Positions 11,054 to 22,062 are shown, counted from the stretch's first letter. The stretch is 64,000 nt of DNA from Bromus sterilis (GCA_950022295.1 OX465598.1:7254001-7318000), one strand, 5' to 3'. The notes: generated by a model not told the origin, from the letters alone. Translations and numbers: made by a program.

Positions 11054-11583
11054 TGCGCTTTCTCTAAGCACGACACATGCGATGCTGGTTGTATGGGACA
11101 TCACATGCAAACAAAATAGTAGATGATGTCAGGTAAATCATCAGCTGCCATGGGCGTCATTTGCACCGGGTAGTTGTCACTCCTCAATTGGTCAGCGTGA
11201 GGCGGAGCCCACACCCCTCCCCTCTCGTATATGCCGGCTGAAAATCATGTATAGTACCAGTGGAAATACAAACGTGTTTTCCCTTATAGCATACCTGACA
11301 TCGCAGAACATGTGGGTCCATCCGAAGACTTTATAGCACCTTTTGCCAGGTCCAGCAGGTGAGTGTGACTTTCTAGCCAATACATGCATGTCAATATACG
11401 GTTTTACTAGGCTCTTGGCATGGGTTAACTTCTTGTTGATTTAATTGCCACTAGTTTTACTGGTCAATACATGCATGCCGTAAATTGGGCGTGAGAAGGA
11501 ATTTAATTTGGCGTGAGAACTAGAGGGGATAGTCACAATGTCATGTGGTGCCAAACACAATTATTTTCTCTTTCGAGGACACT

Positions 11584-11893
11584 ACATGTTTGTGAAACTT
11601 ACAGAACTGACAAAAAACTAATAAAAATTTGACAAAGAACTAAACATGTTTGCAAAGCTTATAGAACTAACAAAAAACTAACAAAGAATAGACAATTTTT
11701 TTAAAAAGTATTGATAAAAAACCGACAAAAAACTAAACATGTTTGCAAAGATTATAGAACTGACAAAGAACTAGACATGTTTACAAAGATTACAAAACTG
11801 ACAAAGAACCAAATATGTTTGCAAAGATTACAGAACTGACAAAAAAACTAAACATGTTTGCAAAGATTATAGAACTGACAAAGAAATAAATAT
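11584..11893. repeat. Minisatellite, about six imperfect units
   Basis: A core close to ATGTTTGCAAAGATTATAGA plus ACTGACAAAGAACTA repeats from about 11587. The last four units are 38-40 bases long; the first two are longer because of short internal insertions. There is no coding capacity. Confidence 0.85.
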
Positions 11894-13360
11894 GTTTCCA
11901 ACTAACGCCCACAACTCATCTAAGTTTTTACCGGTCCACTAACCAAACCGGGGTAAAAGAAATAAGCAACAAGTAAAAGTTCCACAACACACAAGGGCCC
12001 TTGTCCTGCAGAAAACATGACTTATGGGTGAGAGAGAGCGGGAGCCGCGTTTGACTTATAAGAGATTATGGATGAAAAATATGACCCTACGAGGGTTCCA
12101 CTCACATTATACACTTCGAAATACAACACATTTACACTTTTATACCAGATCTAATTCATTGTGGCCCACCATGATTGACTCAATCACGCTTGGACACCTG
12201 CTCGGGGCATATGCCGCCGTGTGCAGGACGTCCACTCTCATGATGTCAACACTATATAAATCTATTTCATGATTTTCAAAAAGCATAACTTTTCAACTAA
12301 TCAACAATATCAAAATTTGTTTTCATATTTGTGTTCGTCGTGATGAGATTTTTAAAACTAGATCCCACATAACATGTTCTCATAAATATTTCTGAAAACA
12401 ACTTTCTCTTCAAAAAGTATTTTTTGTGTGTAAACTTGCTTTTTCTAGCACATGCCTACAAGTTGGTATTTGTCTTGAGTAGAACTAGATGCCACATGAT
12501 TATTTGCCATTTTATAGTGCTTCTCATCGTGAGAATTGTTTAAAACTAGATTCGACATGTTTCAATGGATATACTCAAGACACAACTTATTGTCATGAAA
12601 AGCAAGAGTTTAGTATGAACCGTCTTTTTTCTCACAAACTGACGGGTAGATCCACTTTTATGGATTGTATGTGCTAAAAACAATTTCCATCATTTAAAAA
12701 ATCTTGTATATAACTTCAAGAGTTTGCTCATGTTTTTTAAAAAGCAAATTAATGTGATGAAAAATAAGTTGTAATATAAATATTCATTTTTCATATTATT
12801 TTGCGTTGAAGAAATGAATGCATGTCATGGGAATCACACAAAAGCTACTTTATTGTATGCAAGCAACTATTTTTCAAAAATATACTTAATTATCATCATC
12901 GAATAATACATAAGACATAATTTTCTTATCACTGTGGTTCAAAATCGATCCGAGTTAAAAGAAAACATGTGTGTATTAGTAAACTTTGCTTTTTATGCCT
13001 TAGAATTGCTTTTTGAAATGTTTTATCGGAATATGTCCATGTGGGAATTTCTTTGGAAGATCTCATCGTGAGAAACACAATGGTGAAAACAGATTATTTT
13101 TTTGGTTTAATGTTCAGTTTAAAAGAAATGCAGTTTTGAATGTTCAAAATAGTTTTGCATGTTGATAAGACATTTGTTTTGAATAGATATAGTTCGTTGC
13201 ATGTGGGCTGTATATATGTTTTTTAATATTTAAAACAGTTTTACTTTGGCGTTGTATGATTTGTTTCTTTGTATCGGCGTGTGTGTGCAGCGCCCGAACG
13301 CTTACCAGTAGTATCCAACAAAGAAACAAAAATTTCATAATGTCGACACAGTACAGCAGT
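11894..13360. other. AT-rich intergenic DNA without a recognisable gene
   Basis: Nothing supportable. The frames present are short and unlike known proteins, and I see no transposon ends. Confidence 0.5.
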
Positions 13361-14205
13361 GGCTTTTTGTCCTCCTGCGAGGGGTGCTCTGCCCAAAGAA
13401 GGGGTCAGTGTAAGTTTGCTTATCTTTAGAAGTTCTATTTCTTCACGCTGCTGCACTTCAAGATATGGGAGCTCCTTTTGACTTTTCACCATCTAAAGTT
13501 TTCTCCACTGTACTTCTTTTTAGGTATTTTGCATACTGTCTAAAAATATATAAGATTTAATGTTTTACATTTTTTTCATAACTTCATCCAACTTTCTTTT
13601 CAGGAATACCCAAATGATTGCACCAACCAGTAGGCCACTGCCTAGTCCTCAATTACTTTCTCCGTATGATAGTCAATTACTTTAATTTACTTACTTTTTT
13701 GAATCAATTTCTCTTTAATTTACTTACTAAATTTTTCATTAAACATAAGGTAAATCACATGCATGATTTAATGAATATTTATGGATAGATAAATCACAAA
13801 TTAACATACTATAATATTTATATATTTATATTTCGTTACAATGCACGAGCATTATCCTTTTTTTGACACTTAAAACACTTCCTTTATTCCTCCACAACAG
13901 ATGTATCGTTTACAAGCAAATGTACTAACGACCCCGGCAGGGAATCAAGCCACACTTCAGAACCAGAGAACTTTACCTAAACATGTTGATGCTTGTGTTT
14001 ACTTTGCCCGGCGATTGTTCCAGCAAGTTGATAGACCGGTAGTTTGGGATAAGAAGACGATTTCCAATAGCTCTTACCATTTTTGTAGTCTCCCGAAAAT
14101 ATGTTTATGAGAATTTGAGTACTTCAAAAGTAGAAGTTCAAATGCTTACAAAGAATTGCAGGCAACACTTGAACCTATGAAAAAATGCTAGGGTTATGGC
14201 ACTTG

Positions 14206-15100
14206 TGATCTGGCCGGTTAGATCCGGCAACGATGACACCTGCACATCATTCCCTCCCGAGATCCATGCCATGCTGATCTTGGTGGTTGATATTGATATC
14301 TTTCTTTCCTTTGATTGCTTGGATGTGTCACTTTAGCTATGCCTTTTAAGGGTGTGTTTGGTAGATTGCACGATCCTCAACCAGGTTCACTAGAAGTAAC
14401 TTTTGCCCTTTTGGTAGTTTGTATTGTATTTAATATTTGACTTGCATGATTTTTAAAGTATCACACAACAAGGCCCATTGGAAATGTTCGATTCATCCGT
14501 TTTCCCAAAGTCAGGCCCGAGCGATGTAACTCGAGACACATGGGCATCGGAGGCGGGACACGAGGAGTCACGCTCCAAACACCGCGGTTGCTTCTCGAGC
14601 ATCGACATAACTCTCTCACCCCTCTCCAGCGCTCAATCTCCCATCACTCTTGCACCAGAGGAAGCGACCACAAGTTCTGGACAGCGAACACCGACGGCGA
14701 ACAAGGGCTTCATGACCTCACCAGCAGAATTTCATCAATGGTGATAACACCTCTCTCCACAATGGAACCGATTTATACCATGCCCGCATTCGATTTAAGC
14801 AACAGACACTAGGCAACCAATCAACCTTTCAGACTCAATTCGATACTCGATTTGGGAATATCCAATTAGGGATTTGAGCGTCTTGCACGGTATTTGAGCG
14901 GTTCAAATCGATCTTAGGGCATATGTGATTATGAAAGACAAGTAATCATTCGGTTTGGGTATACCCGATTAGGCATTCGGTAGTGGTAGTGTAGGAGACG
15001 GTGTGGTATATAACTAGGGGAGATTGAGGTGGGTTGGATGAATGAATAATGTACCCTACATTAACATGTTGTTCATATATGCAAATCGAACATGCTTCTT
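14206..15100. other. Intergenic stretch, no supported gene
   Basis: A GC-richer patch at 14478-14812 has two overlapping open frames of about 90 residues without recognisable motifs. GGGTGTGTTTGGTAG at about 14349 resembles the end of a MITE, but no partner was found. Confidence 0.4.
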
Positions 15101-15109
15101 TAGAGAACC

Positions 15110-15560
15110 CCTCCAAGGGGGATAAGGTTGTGGTCAATAAGAAGGACCAAGGCAATTGTCGAGCACGGCAGTGCCCCCCCAAGTGGGCGAGAAACTATGG
15201 TCATTTTAATCACGAGGCCGGGCCAACCCACATGTGCAAGGTTATCTTTGCACCCAAGTTGGTGTGCCTGTTGCTGCCTAGCTTACACCCTCACATCTCC
15301 TTCTTCCTAGAGGAATTTGTGCTGAGGATGAACACATGTTGCGCTTGGAGGGTGGTGGTCTAGAACATGAATGGAAGGCTCACCCTTGATAAGGGTTGGG
15401 CCCCCCTTCACCGTTGTTCACCAAATCAAGATCGTATACCTCGTCACCTTCAAGATGACCAATCCCAAAACCCTGAAGGTGAATGTTTTCAACAATAAGG
15501 GAATTGAGGTGGTGACTAAGTGCAATAAGCACGAGGAGGCCTTTTTCCATATTTGCCTAG
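15110..15560 (+). pseudogene. Broken B3-domain (REM-like) DNA-binding protein gene fragment
   Basis: Translation reads MCKVIFAPKL...LLLP near the start. It continues with FVLRMNTCCAWRVVV, a stop (TAG at 15361), NMNGR-TL, then after a frameshift GWAPFTVVHQIKIVYLVTFK and LKVNVFNNKGIEVV. The order of a core beta strand, a Leu-Pro loop, G/C-x-WRV, GW-x-F, a (G)Y-VTFK strand and a closing LKV-x-(I/V)F strand is that of the plant B3 DNA-binding domain. One nonsense codon and a one-base frameshift at a C run near 15403 break the frame. Upstream residues CRARQCPPKW resemble the Cys-containing lead of REM-type B3 proteins. No introns or promoter are evident. It is probably a processed or transposed relic; the family call is by eye. 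Confidence 0.6.
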
Positions 15561-15950
15561 AAAGTAACCTTAGTCATTTCTGCACCATAGGAAGTTATGC
15601 CTGCAACATATTATCGTTGAACTTGGTATTATTGTGTGTTAAGACTTAAGACTCCAGATTATGAGTTTAAGCTATGTTTATTTATCTATGTTTTGCTTGT
15701 TCGTGCGACGGTAACCACCACCCCATTAAGAGGTTACCAGATGACATGTGTTGCATATAACAAAACACCACACACTTTGAATCTACCTAGAACAAGCTGC
15801 AACAAACATCATGTGTGTGTTTTTACCTATATTATTTATTCAGTCAAACCCAATTGAACGATACATACGATAAGGCAAAAAATGATGCAGGCTACAAAAC
15901 ACGTCCTAAATGTCTCGGTTGTCTCTTGAACCAATGTAATATCTAAAAAC

Positions 15951-15951
<1 letters not shown>

Positions 15952-15985
<34 letters not shown>
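15952..15985. repeat. (TAA)n microsatellite, about 11 units
   Basis: An uninterrupted TAA trinucleotide run of 34 bases. It is a likely polymorphic marker. Confidence 0.95.
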
Positions 15986-16259
15986 CTAGTAGTAGTAAGA
16001 ACAAATAAAACACAATGCTTTGGCGGTGATAACAGTTACTCATTCTAATGTTCATATAAGGGAATGTCTAGCCGAAATTCAAGCATTTAAATATCTCATT
16101 TAACCTTAAGTAAACGAAAGCGGTTTCGATATGAACTTCTATAATTTAAAGTTCATTTCTTAATCTTGAATTCATTTATTTTGTCCATGAGTTAGCTTCA
16201 TTTGCCTTGAGACTAATGTAACTGCTCTGTTATATGACATTTTTGGCACATAGTTCACT

Positions 16260-16710
16260 AGTTCCTCATTAGGAAAACTGATCCAAACAAGATGATAAAA
16301 ACAATACACACTTCAATGAAAACACAACTTCCTTAACTCCTACTACAAATGCAATCAACACCTTTTCCATTTCCTTATATTCATTGCCAACACTTTTGCC
16401 CTTCTCTATTGACTTCTTTGGCGCACACATTTGTTTCTTCTCTACCTCCGCATGAAGAATCTTGGACACTGCATCCTCGGTAATCTCATTCTTGCAAATA
16501 GTGCATCAACATCTAAACATGTCTTGTTCTTTTAACCAATAGATCAATGCAATTTTCTTTCTAGTACCAAACGTTACAACATTTTCTGCGCAATATTAAT
16601 TCAACATTGAGCTCACAATATTGAAATTACTTTGTCTTGTTCACACTTATAGAAGACCATTTGGGATGTTTCTTCGTCGTGGAGACCTTGCACAACATCA
16701 GCCTCCAACC
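16260..16710 (-). pseudogene. Possible fragment of a GRF-type zinc-finger/membrane-tail protein
   Basis: On the minus strand, pieces reading ETSQMVFYKCEQDK, then ITEDAVSKILHAEVEK, and EMEKVLIAFVVGVKEVVF with a following hydrophobic run resemble in order the small grass proteins with a GRF zinc finger, a coiled region and a C-terminal membrane helix. The pieces are in different frames, and the second half of the zinc finger is missing. This is a tentative call; chance similarity is possible. Confidence 0.28.
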
Positions 16711-16714
16711 GTCG

Positions 16715-17380
16715 TCACATTTTTTGAGCGATAGAGGCGAGCCGCCGAGCTGCTAGGCAACGATTGAGCCCGGGCGAGGGGTTGATGAGGATATACCGAC
16801 CCCGAAGGAGCAGTGAGCTATGAGCGCCGAGAGAAGGAGGACATCTGGAGGCGGTGAGGAATGCTCGGGTTGTCCGTGCAACTTCGTACCCGCCGAAACA
16901 TGGGTTAATGGTGGCCCTTCTCGTCGACGAGCTCGAGTGGCGATGGAGAATGTATGTGTTGATTTCGGCGGCATGGGCGACGGTCAAGAGAATAGAAGTG
17001 TGGTAGTGGGGCGGCGGGGCTAGAGGGTGTTGGCGGGAGTGCTTAGTGAATGCCAAGGCAACTGTGTGGGCGTCGACGTGGAGGTGGCCGAGCGGGGGGA
17101 GGACGGACGTGCGAGGGAAGAGCTTTGTTGTGTCCGAACTTGTTTCGGACTCCGAAAAATGAGGGTCGACGAAGGATTCTCCTTGGATTTTTGAGCGCTA
17201 AATTATTTTTGAGGAATATTTTAGTGCTAAATGTTTTAATGGTTTGACTAGATGCAACTTAACTCCTTAAAAAAGATCTTTTAAAGAGTTAAGGTCCTAG
17301 TGTCCTACTGTCCAAAAAAAGAGAGTTAAGTCCGTTTGAGGGTTCCACTAGAAAATCCTTAGTTGATCAACAATCATACT
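16715..17380. other. GC-rich island of unknown origin upstream of block-2 3' flank
   Basis: Several open frames overlap on both strands (for example 16715-17056 minus), none with a recognisable domain. An inverted repeat at about 17258-17293 (AACTCCTTAAAAAAGATC, then GATCTTTTAAAGAGTT) could form a hairpin. This might be the interior of a non-autonomous transposon, but no ends were resolved. Confidence 0.35.
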
Positions 17381-17511
17381 CCTTGGTAACGCATATAAAT
17401 TCCATCCAGTCTCTAAGATCTTATTAGGAAGGTACTAGAAATCAGGCCAGTGAATTCTAACATGGATCAATCGGCCACTAGCTTAGTAAGCTAATTAGGC
17501 AGTTGCTAGAG

Positions 17512-18570
17512 TCACTGCCGCCTCCTACTGGCTCGTCCTGTCCGGCCGACGTTGGCGAGGTTCCTCGCCGCCGTGCCGTCCAAGTTCTCGATGTAGTTGC
17601 TCTTGCACACGAAGTACACGACGATCTGCGCAACAGTGCCCACCATCACCGCCGCCCACAGTGCCACCGCCATGACCATCCCCGCGGCCAACCGGAGCCA
17701 GACGCCGATGCCCATGCCGTCGACCACCACCAGCGCCCCGAAGGCCACTTGCACCGCCAGGGCGCAGCCTTCGAGCGTCCAGAGCACGGCGGCCGAGGTC
17801 CAGAACCTGCCGGTGAGCAGCTCGTCGCTCATGTGCAGGCCGCTGAAGCCCCAGTCGTCGTCCACCACCAACATCACGCAGGTGACGCGCCACACCGCGG
17901 CAATGTGCGCCGCTCCGGCGACGTACACGGCGCCGCCCAGCAGCAGCGCCCCCCGCGGCAGCTCTGCGCCGCTCCCCTCACCCGGAGCAACGGCGGCGAC
18001 AAGGAAGGGGTGCGCGAGCCATGCGGCGGCGCAGAAGAGGGCGGTGTAGCCGAGGATGAGGAGGAAGGCGTCGACGCAGGTGGCGGTGAGGCGCCAGACG
18101 ATCTTGGAGCTGTCTCGGATGAGGCGCGCGGCGCTGCGGGAGTCGCGGAAGATGGCGACGAGGAACTTGGCGAAGAACTTGGGGACGGTGCGGAGGTCGC
18201 AGGCGATGGAGCGGGCGTCCCGGTCGTCGACGACGCCGTAGCGCGGGGCGACGGAGAAGACGAAGAAGGCGGCCGCGCCGACCCACTGGGAGACGTTGGC
18301 AAGCATAAAGGCGCCCTCTACGAGGAAGAAGGGCGCCCAGTTCGCGGCGAGGCGGCCGAAGCCGGCGCCGACATCGGTGGAGGCGAGGGCGTCCAAGAAG
18401 AGGGCGCGGCAGATGGCGACGTTGGCCAGCAAGCAGAGGGTGAGCGTGATCACCATGCCGGCCATGAAGATGAAGCTTGGGGGGCGGTAGATGGCGACGC
18501 TGATGATCTCGCGGCTGATGCCGGCGAGCCCAAGAGCCCCGAGAGGGACCCCATCTATGGACCAGCTCAT
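17512..18570 (-). CDS. Multi-pass membrane protein (gene B), paralogue of gene A
   Basis: The single exon encodes 352 residues. The ATG at 18570 (MSWSID) is chosen because the upstream in-frame ATG (18630) overlaps the TATA box, and because gene A starts at the same aligned position. Hydrophobic segments lie near residues 34-58, 78-108, 165-190, 207-235, 257-283 and 290-323, ending in YFVCKSNY and a basic tail. It shares with gene A the signatures LGALGLAGISRE, APRYGV-DDRD-RSIA, HMS(D/N)ELL-G-FW and DGTAA-NL-NVGR. The tail histidines seen in gene A (YHHDHH) are replaced here by NYIEN. The family resembles plant proteins annotated as polyadenylate-binding protein 1-B-binding proteins; the biochemical role is unknown. 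A clear TATA box precedes it, so this copy is the better candidate for normal expression. Confidence 0.8.
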   Translation of the reverse strand: MSWSIDGVPLGALGLAGISREIISVAIYRPPSFIFMAGMVITLTLCLLANVAICRALFLDALASTDVGAGFGRLAANWAPFFLVEGAFMLANVSQWVGAAAFFVFSVAPRYGVVDDRDARSIACDLRTVPKFFAKFLVAIFRDSRSAARLIRDSSKIVWRLTATCVDAFLLILGYTALFCAAAWLAHPFLVAAVAPGEGSGAELPRGALLLGGAVYVAGAAHIAAVWRVTCVMLVVDDDWGFSGLHMSDELLTGRFWTSAAVLWTLEGCALAVQVAFGALVVVDGMGIGVWLRLAAGMVMAVALWAAVMVGTVAQIVVYFVCKSNYIENLDGTAARNLANVGRTGRASRRRQ

Positions 18571-18627
18571 GCTGAGGGAAAAGGGAGTCAAGGGATGGAC
18601 TGGCTGTGGCTGACCAACACAAGAGGC

Positions 18628-18636
18628 CATATATAC
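18628..18636 (-). promoter_or_regulatory. TATA box of membrane-protein gene B
   Basis: The minus strand reads TATATATGG, 58-66 bases upstream of the chosen ATG, which implies transcription starting near 18600 and a leader of about 30 bases. The extended in-frame ATG at 18630 falls within this box and so cannot be in the message. Confidence 0.6.
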
Positions 18637-18994
18637 TAGGTGTGGCTAGCTGTCCTATAAATGAAAGTTAATTTCATTTACGGAGTACATTTAATTCTTA
18701 CATTATTTGATTTTACACGTGGGTTAATGTAGACTTTTTTCTTTTCTTTTTCTTTGTTCGATCGATGACTCAAACAGTATATAAGTTAGTAGATGTGACT
18801 TAGTTAATTCTAATTTTAGGAGACATATGTATTCTAATGGTTCAATATGAGTTGTGTTTTGATATATATCTTACACCCACCGTGTTTTAGATTGAGCTCT
18901 TTTATGGTACCCTGTAACAAATATGGTGCGTCCATCTGTGAAATTCAACGGGAGCGATCAGTCTGTACCGTTGCAGTTAAGCCAGAATCAGCAC

Positions 18995-19238
18995 GAGCAG
19001 TATAGGTGCTACTGCTGATTCTTTCCTTCCTCCACGGGTAGTTTAGATTTGCACCCCGCCAACGGGATCAACTCGATCCACCCTGCTCCTTCCCATCCTC
19101 CGCAGTGGTCGTTGATCGATGACGGCGGTAGAGTTCCGACGGCTCTCGTCGCCCAGGCCTCCGTTCGTCTGCTGTGTTCGTGGACTTGGGTGCTCGTCAG
19201 CTTGGCGCATGTGTCACCGAGCAGTATAGGTGCTACTG
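18995..19238. repeat. 20-bp perfect direct repeats flanking a 204-bp segment, with a hairpin at the left copy
   Basis: GAGCAGTATAGGTGCTACTG occurs at 18995-19014 and again at 19219-19238. The left copy is embedded in an imperfect inverted repeat (AGAATCAGCA ... TGCTGATTCT, about 18984-19022). The segment between is GC-richer than its surroundings. This could be a small tandem duplication remnant or an insertion with a long target duplication. Confidence 0.6.
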
Positions 19239-20822
19239 ATGACACCGTTCTAATAATCGCCTGCACCATTATTATAGGTGTAATTTATTGGATATTTTGC
19301 TAAATTTTGATTCTATTTTAATTTACTGAATTAATGCAGGGCCAACTTTTGAAAAGATTTGATTGAGTTAGTGCAGAACATGATTTACAATAGGACAAGA
19401 AAAGGAAAACATTTATTTGATTTTGATTATTCCAAATCGGGAGGAAGGATACGTGGAAAGAGAAAAACCAACGTATGGGAAAGGGATGAGAAGCTGAAGA
19501 AACGTAGTATCGACTTCTCTTTAATAGTAGAGATTGTTGCTAAATCGCAGTCGTCACATTTCTTTAAGTAAATCTCGGTTAGCTAATACTATTAGCATAT
19601 GAGACTAATTAATAGAAATAGTTAGAACCTGCTAAATTAGCCAAAGGTAACCACAACTTTGGTGTATTGGTTAGACGGGGATGATCAAGCAGGTTGAATG
19701 TTGACCAAAAGGCATAGAAAAGCAAAAGCTTATCAAATGCTTGATCCATGTGTTATTCGTGCTTCAAGTGTCATCGTTTTTGGTGACTGTGTCTTCTTCC
19801 ACCCTCGATGAAAGTGGAAACAAAGTTGGCGAGAAATCTACGACGGTGATGAATAGAAAGGGTTAGTTCAACATAGGGGTGCTCACTATTTTTATTCTTA
19901 TTTTCAAATTTGGCAGTAACTCATTACTATCGAAGTAGATTAATGCATATGCTTCATTTGCATCGAGAGATGACACTTGAAATGCGGCACGAAAATCACA
20001 ATTATGAAAGCAGTGCGTGATTTTTGTGCATCGCGAGATGCCTCGCGTACATGCTATGGAGGCGGATCATGAACCGGGAGGGTGTGGCGAAGAAAACGGT
20101 TGACGAACCAATGCCAAAGGACGGTTCACCGAGTAGGAGTGTCATGGAATTAAGAAGACATGGCGTTAAATGGAAGAGCCGCGGCAGCTGATGACACGTG
20201 AGATACTGGCTTGTTTCCTTAGAATTAAATCTTTACATGTTATCGATCGGGATTCATTTTAGAAACACATCATCGAACTCTTTTCATACAGAAAACTCGG
20301 TGTAGGAAATATGATTGTATGCATTTTTGAATCAAGAAATGCAAAATTGTGCACGCTAGTACACTACCCAGTGTTTAGGGTGCACGGAGTCAAGAGAGTG
20401 ACGGGCAAGAGGAGACACACCGCGTGAGCGTGACCCATCGCCTCGACATGCTATCGATCGCCTCAGGTTGCCGTTTGCGGCTAAAGGCCACTGCAGACAA
20501 TGTGCATGCATGTGACCCGTCCATGTGACCCCTCGGCTAGCAGCAGTGGAGTACGACCGGAAATCCAGAGGTCCAGCCAGCCCAGGCATTGCATTCTTCA
20601 CTAGCACAATGTATGAGGTTGTTGTATCGATCATGTGTACTTGCTCTGGCCGGCCAGTGACGGTTTTGAGGCTCAAAACGGCATCACCTTTTGACTTCGT
20701 GCACCACCCAACCCCGGATCATGACACCAAAATACTTCAGCTTTTCTGTCATCACGAAAACTCATCATCTTCTACACCGCCTTGCGCATTCAGTTTTCAG
20801 TTATATCACTACTACTACTAAC
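19239..20822. other. Intergenic stretch, no supported gene
   Basis: No frame longer than about 106 residues and none with recognisable motifs. I see no transposon ends before the Stowaway element. Confidence 0.5.
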
Positions 20823-20824
20823 TA

Positions 20825-20906
20825 CCTCTGTCCCATAATATAATAAGTATCATTTTTAAGCCTAGACTAGCTTGAAAAAGGATACTACATTATGAGACCG
20901 AGGGAG
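20825..20906. mobile_element. Stowaway MITE (Tc1/Mariner), 82 bp
   Basis: The ends CCTCTGTCCCATAATAT and, in inverse, CTCCCTCGGTCTCATAATG lie between TA dinucleotides (20823-20824 and 20907-20908). These are the typical CTCCCTCYGTCYCATAAT termini and TA target site of grass Stowaway elements. Confidence 0.88.
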
Positions 20907-21291
20907 TACTTGTCATGCCGAAGTTGAAAGTAACTATTTTGGCAATGCTAGCTTGGCTACATGAACCGCAAGCAAACATGACCTGAAATTAAGTTTACTT
21001 CGCAATTCAGTCACCAGATCGAAAAGCATGCCACACTTTTGGTTTGGAAACTGGAATAACGGAATGGACACGGTATTGGTATGTTTCAAACAATTGGTCT
21101 CGCATCATAAAACCTTTTCTAACCACACCATGACAGAAGCAAAACTTCCATCAAGGAACTAGATGAATCTACCATGTTTCGACAGACAAAACAAAACCAA
21201 GATATAAGCAGCTATCGCGAAACCTGGAAACTAGTTTAGATGTCCTGCCTAAGATGAGGATACTGAAATTTAGTGATGGCTCACAATGTCG

Positions 21292-22062
21292 TCAGCCGCT
21301 TTCAGATTGCTGCTGCTGCTCCGCCTGAGGGCCCTGCTGCTGTTGCTGCTGCTCCTGAGGATCATGCCAAGCATACGTCGGATGGCCACCATACACCACT
21401 GGTGCACCAGGCACCTGCTGCTGCAGTGGATAGTAGTACTGGTACGCATCAGCCGGAGCCCCCGAGGGCGGCAGAGGTCCGGCCCGGGGAAGCCCGATGC
21501 TCTCCTCCCTCAGATCGTCCCTGGGAATGATGTCCACCAAGAAGTCGTAGACGTCAGTCCTGGCGATGGCGGCGGCGATGTCGTTCTTCTGCAGGGTCCG
21601 GCGCTTGTTCTCCTCGGTATGCATCCAGGACCGCAGCGTCAGCTCCAGGACGAATATCTCGCACGCCTTGGCGAACACCACTGGGGCCTCGGCCGAGATC
21701 ATGCGCACGTCCTCGTCCGACTTCATGATCTTCTTTATCCTGGCGAGCGGCAGGGTGTGGTTCTTGAAGTCGGTGGCCTGCTCGATCTCTGACAGTCGCT
21801 CCGCCCAGAACTGCTGCAGCTGCCTCTGTTGATGCTGCTGGAGCTGATGGTGGAATTGCTGGGCTTGCTCGTAGATGAGCTGATTCTGAGCATTGAGCGG
21901 GGCTGGATTGGCAGGGAATGTTGGTGTTGGCTGTGAACCGGCAGGAGCAACACCATGGGGTACGGCTACAATTGCTGTAGGTGGATAGGATGGGGCGGGA
22001 TGAGCTTGTGATCCACCTGCAACATCACCCGTTGCAGGCTGAGGTTGCGAAGACGGTTCCAT
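21292..22062 (-). CDS. NF-YC: NF-YC (HAP5) histone-fold transcription factor subunit, copy 1
   Basis: The 256-residue protein is encoded in one exon. Residues 1-60 are Pro/Ala/Ser-rich. Residues 61-90 are Gln-rich with the NF-YC lead-in HHQLQ and QLQQFWAERL. Residues 99-182 form the histone fold, with intact LPLARIKKIMK, VRMISAEAPVVFAKACE, SWMHTEENKRRTLQKNDIAA and YDFLVDIIPRD motifs. A Gln-rich C-terminus (PQEQQQQQQGP) completes it. NF-YC pairs with NF-YB through the histone fold; the dimer then binds NF-YA and CCAAT boxes, or CCT-domain proteins in flowering control. The ATG is the first in the exon after the TTTTTCACAG acceptor at 22111. The leader is split by an intron of about 8.5 kb. No disruptive change is seen, so this is the likely functional copy of the pair. 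Confidence 0.92.
   Translation of the reverse strand: MEPSSQPQPATGDVAGGSQAHPAPSYPPTAIVAVPHGVAPAGSQPTPTFPANPAPLNAQNQLIYEQAQQFHHQLQQHQQRQLQQFWAERLSEIEQATDFKNHTLPLARIKKIMKSDEDVRMISAEAPVVFAKACEIFVLELTLRSWMHTEENKRRTLQKNDIAAAIARTDVYDFLVDIIPRDDLREESIGLPRAGPLPPSGAPADAYQYYYPLQQQVPGAPVVYGGHPTYAWHDPQEQQQQQQGPQAEQQQQSESG

Larger units (their letters stand above)
13361..18650. repeat. Segmental duplication block 2 (contains membrane-protein gene B)
   Basis: This is the partner of 2440-8110; see that block for the anchors. The offset between copies varies from about 9.0 to 10.9 kb, which reflects insertions and deletions in each copy. The 3' flank (CATGGATCAATCGG, then AGCTAATTAGGCAGTTGC) matches the same position next to gene A. 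Confidence 0.6.

Noticed and set aside
18571..18630. Upstream in-frame ATG of gene B (20 extra residues)
   Set aside because: It overlaps the TATA box and is not shared with gene A.
17503..18639. 378-codon plus-strand open frame
   Set aside because: Antisense shadow of gene B for the same reasons.
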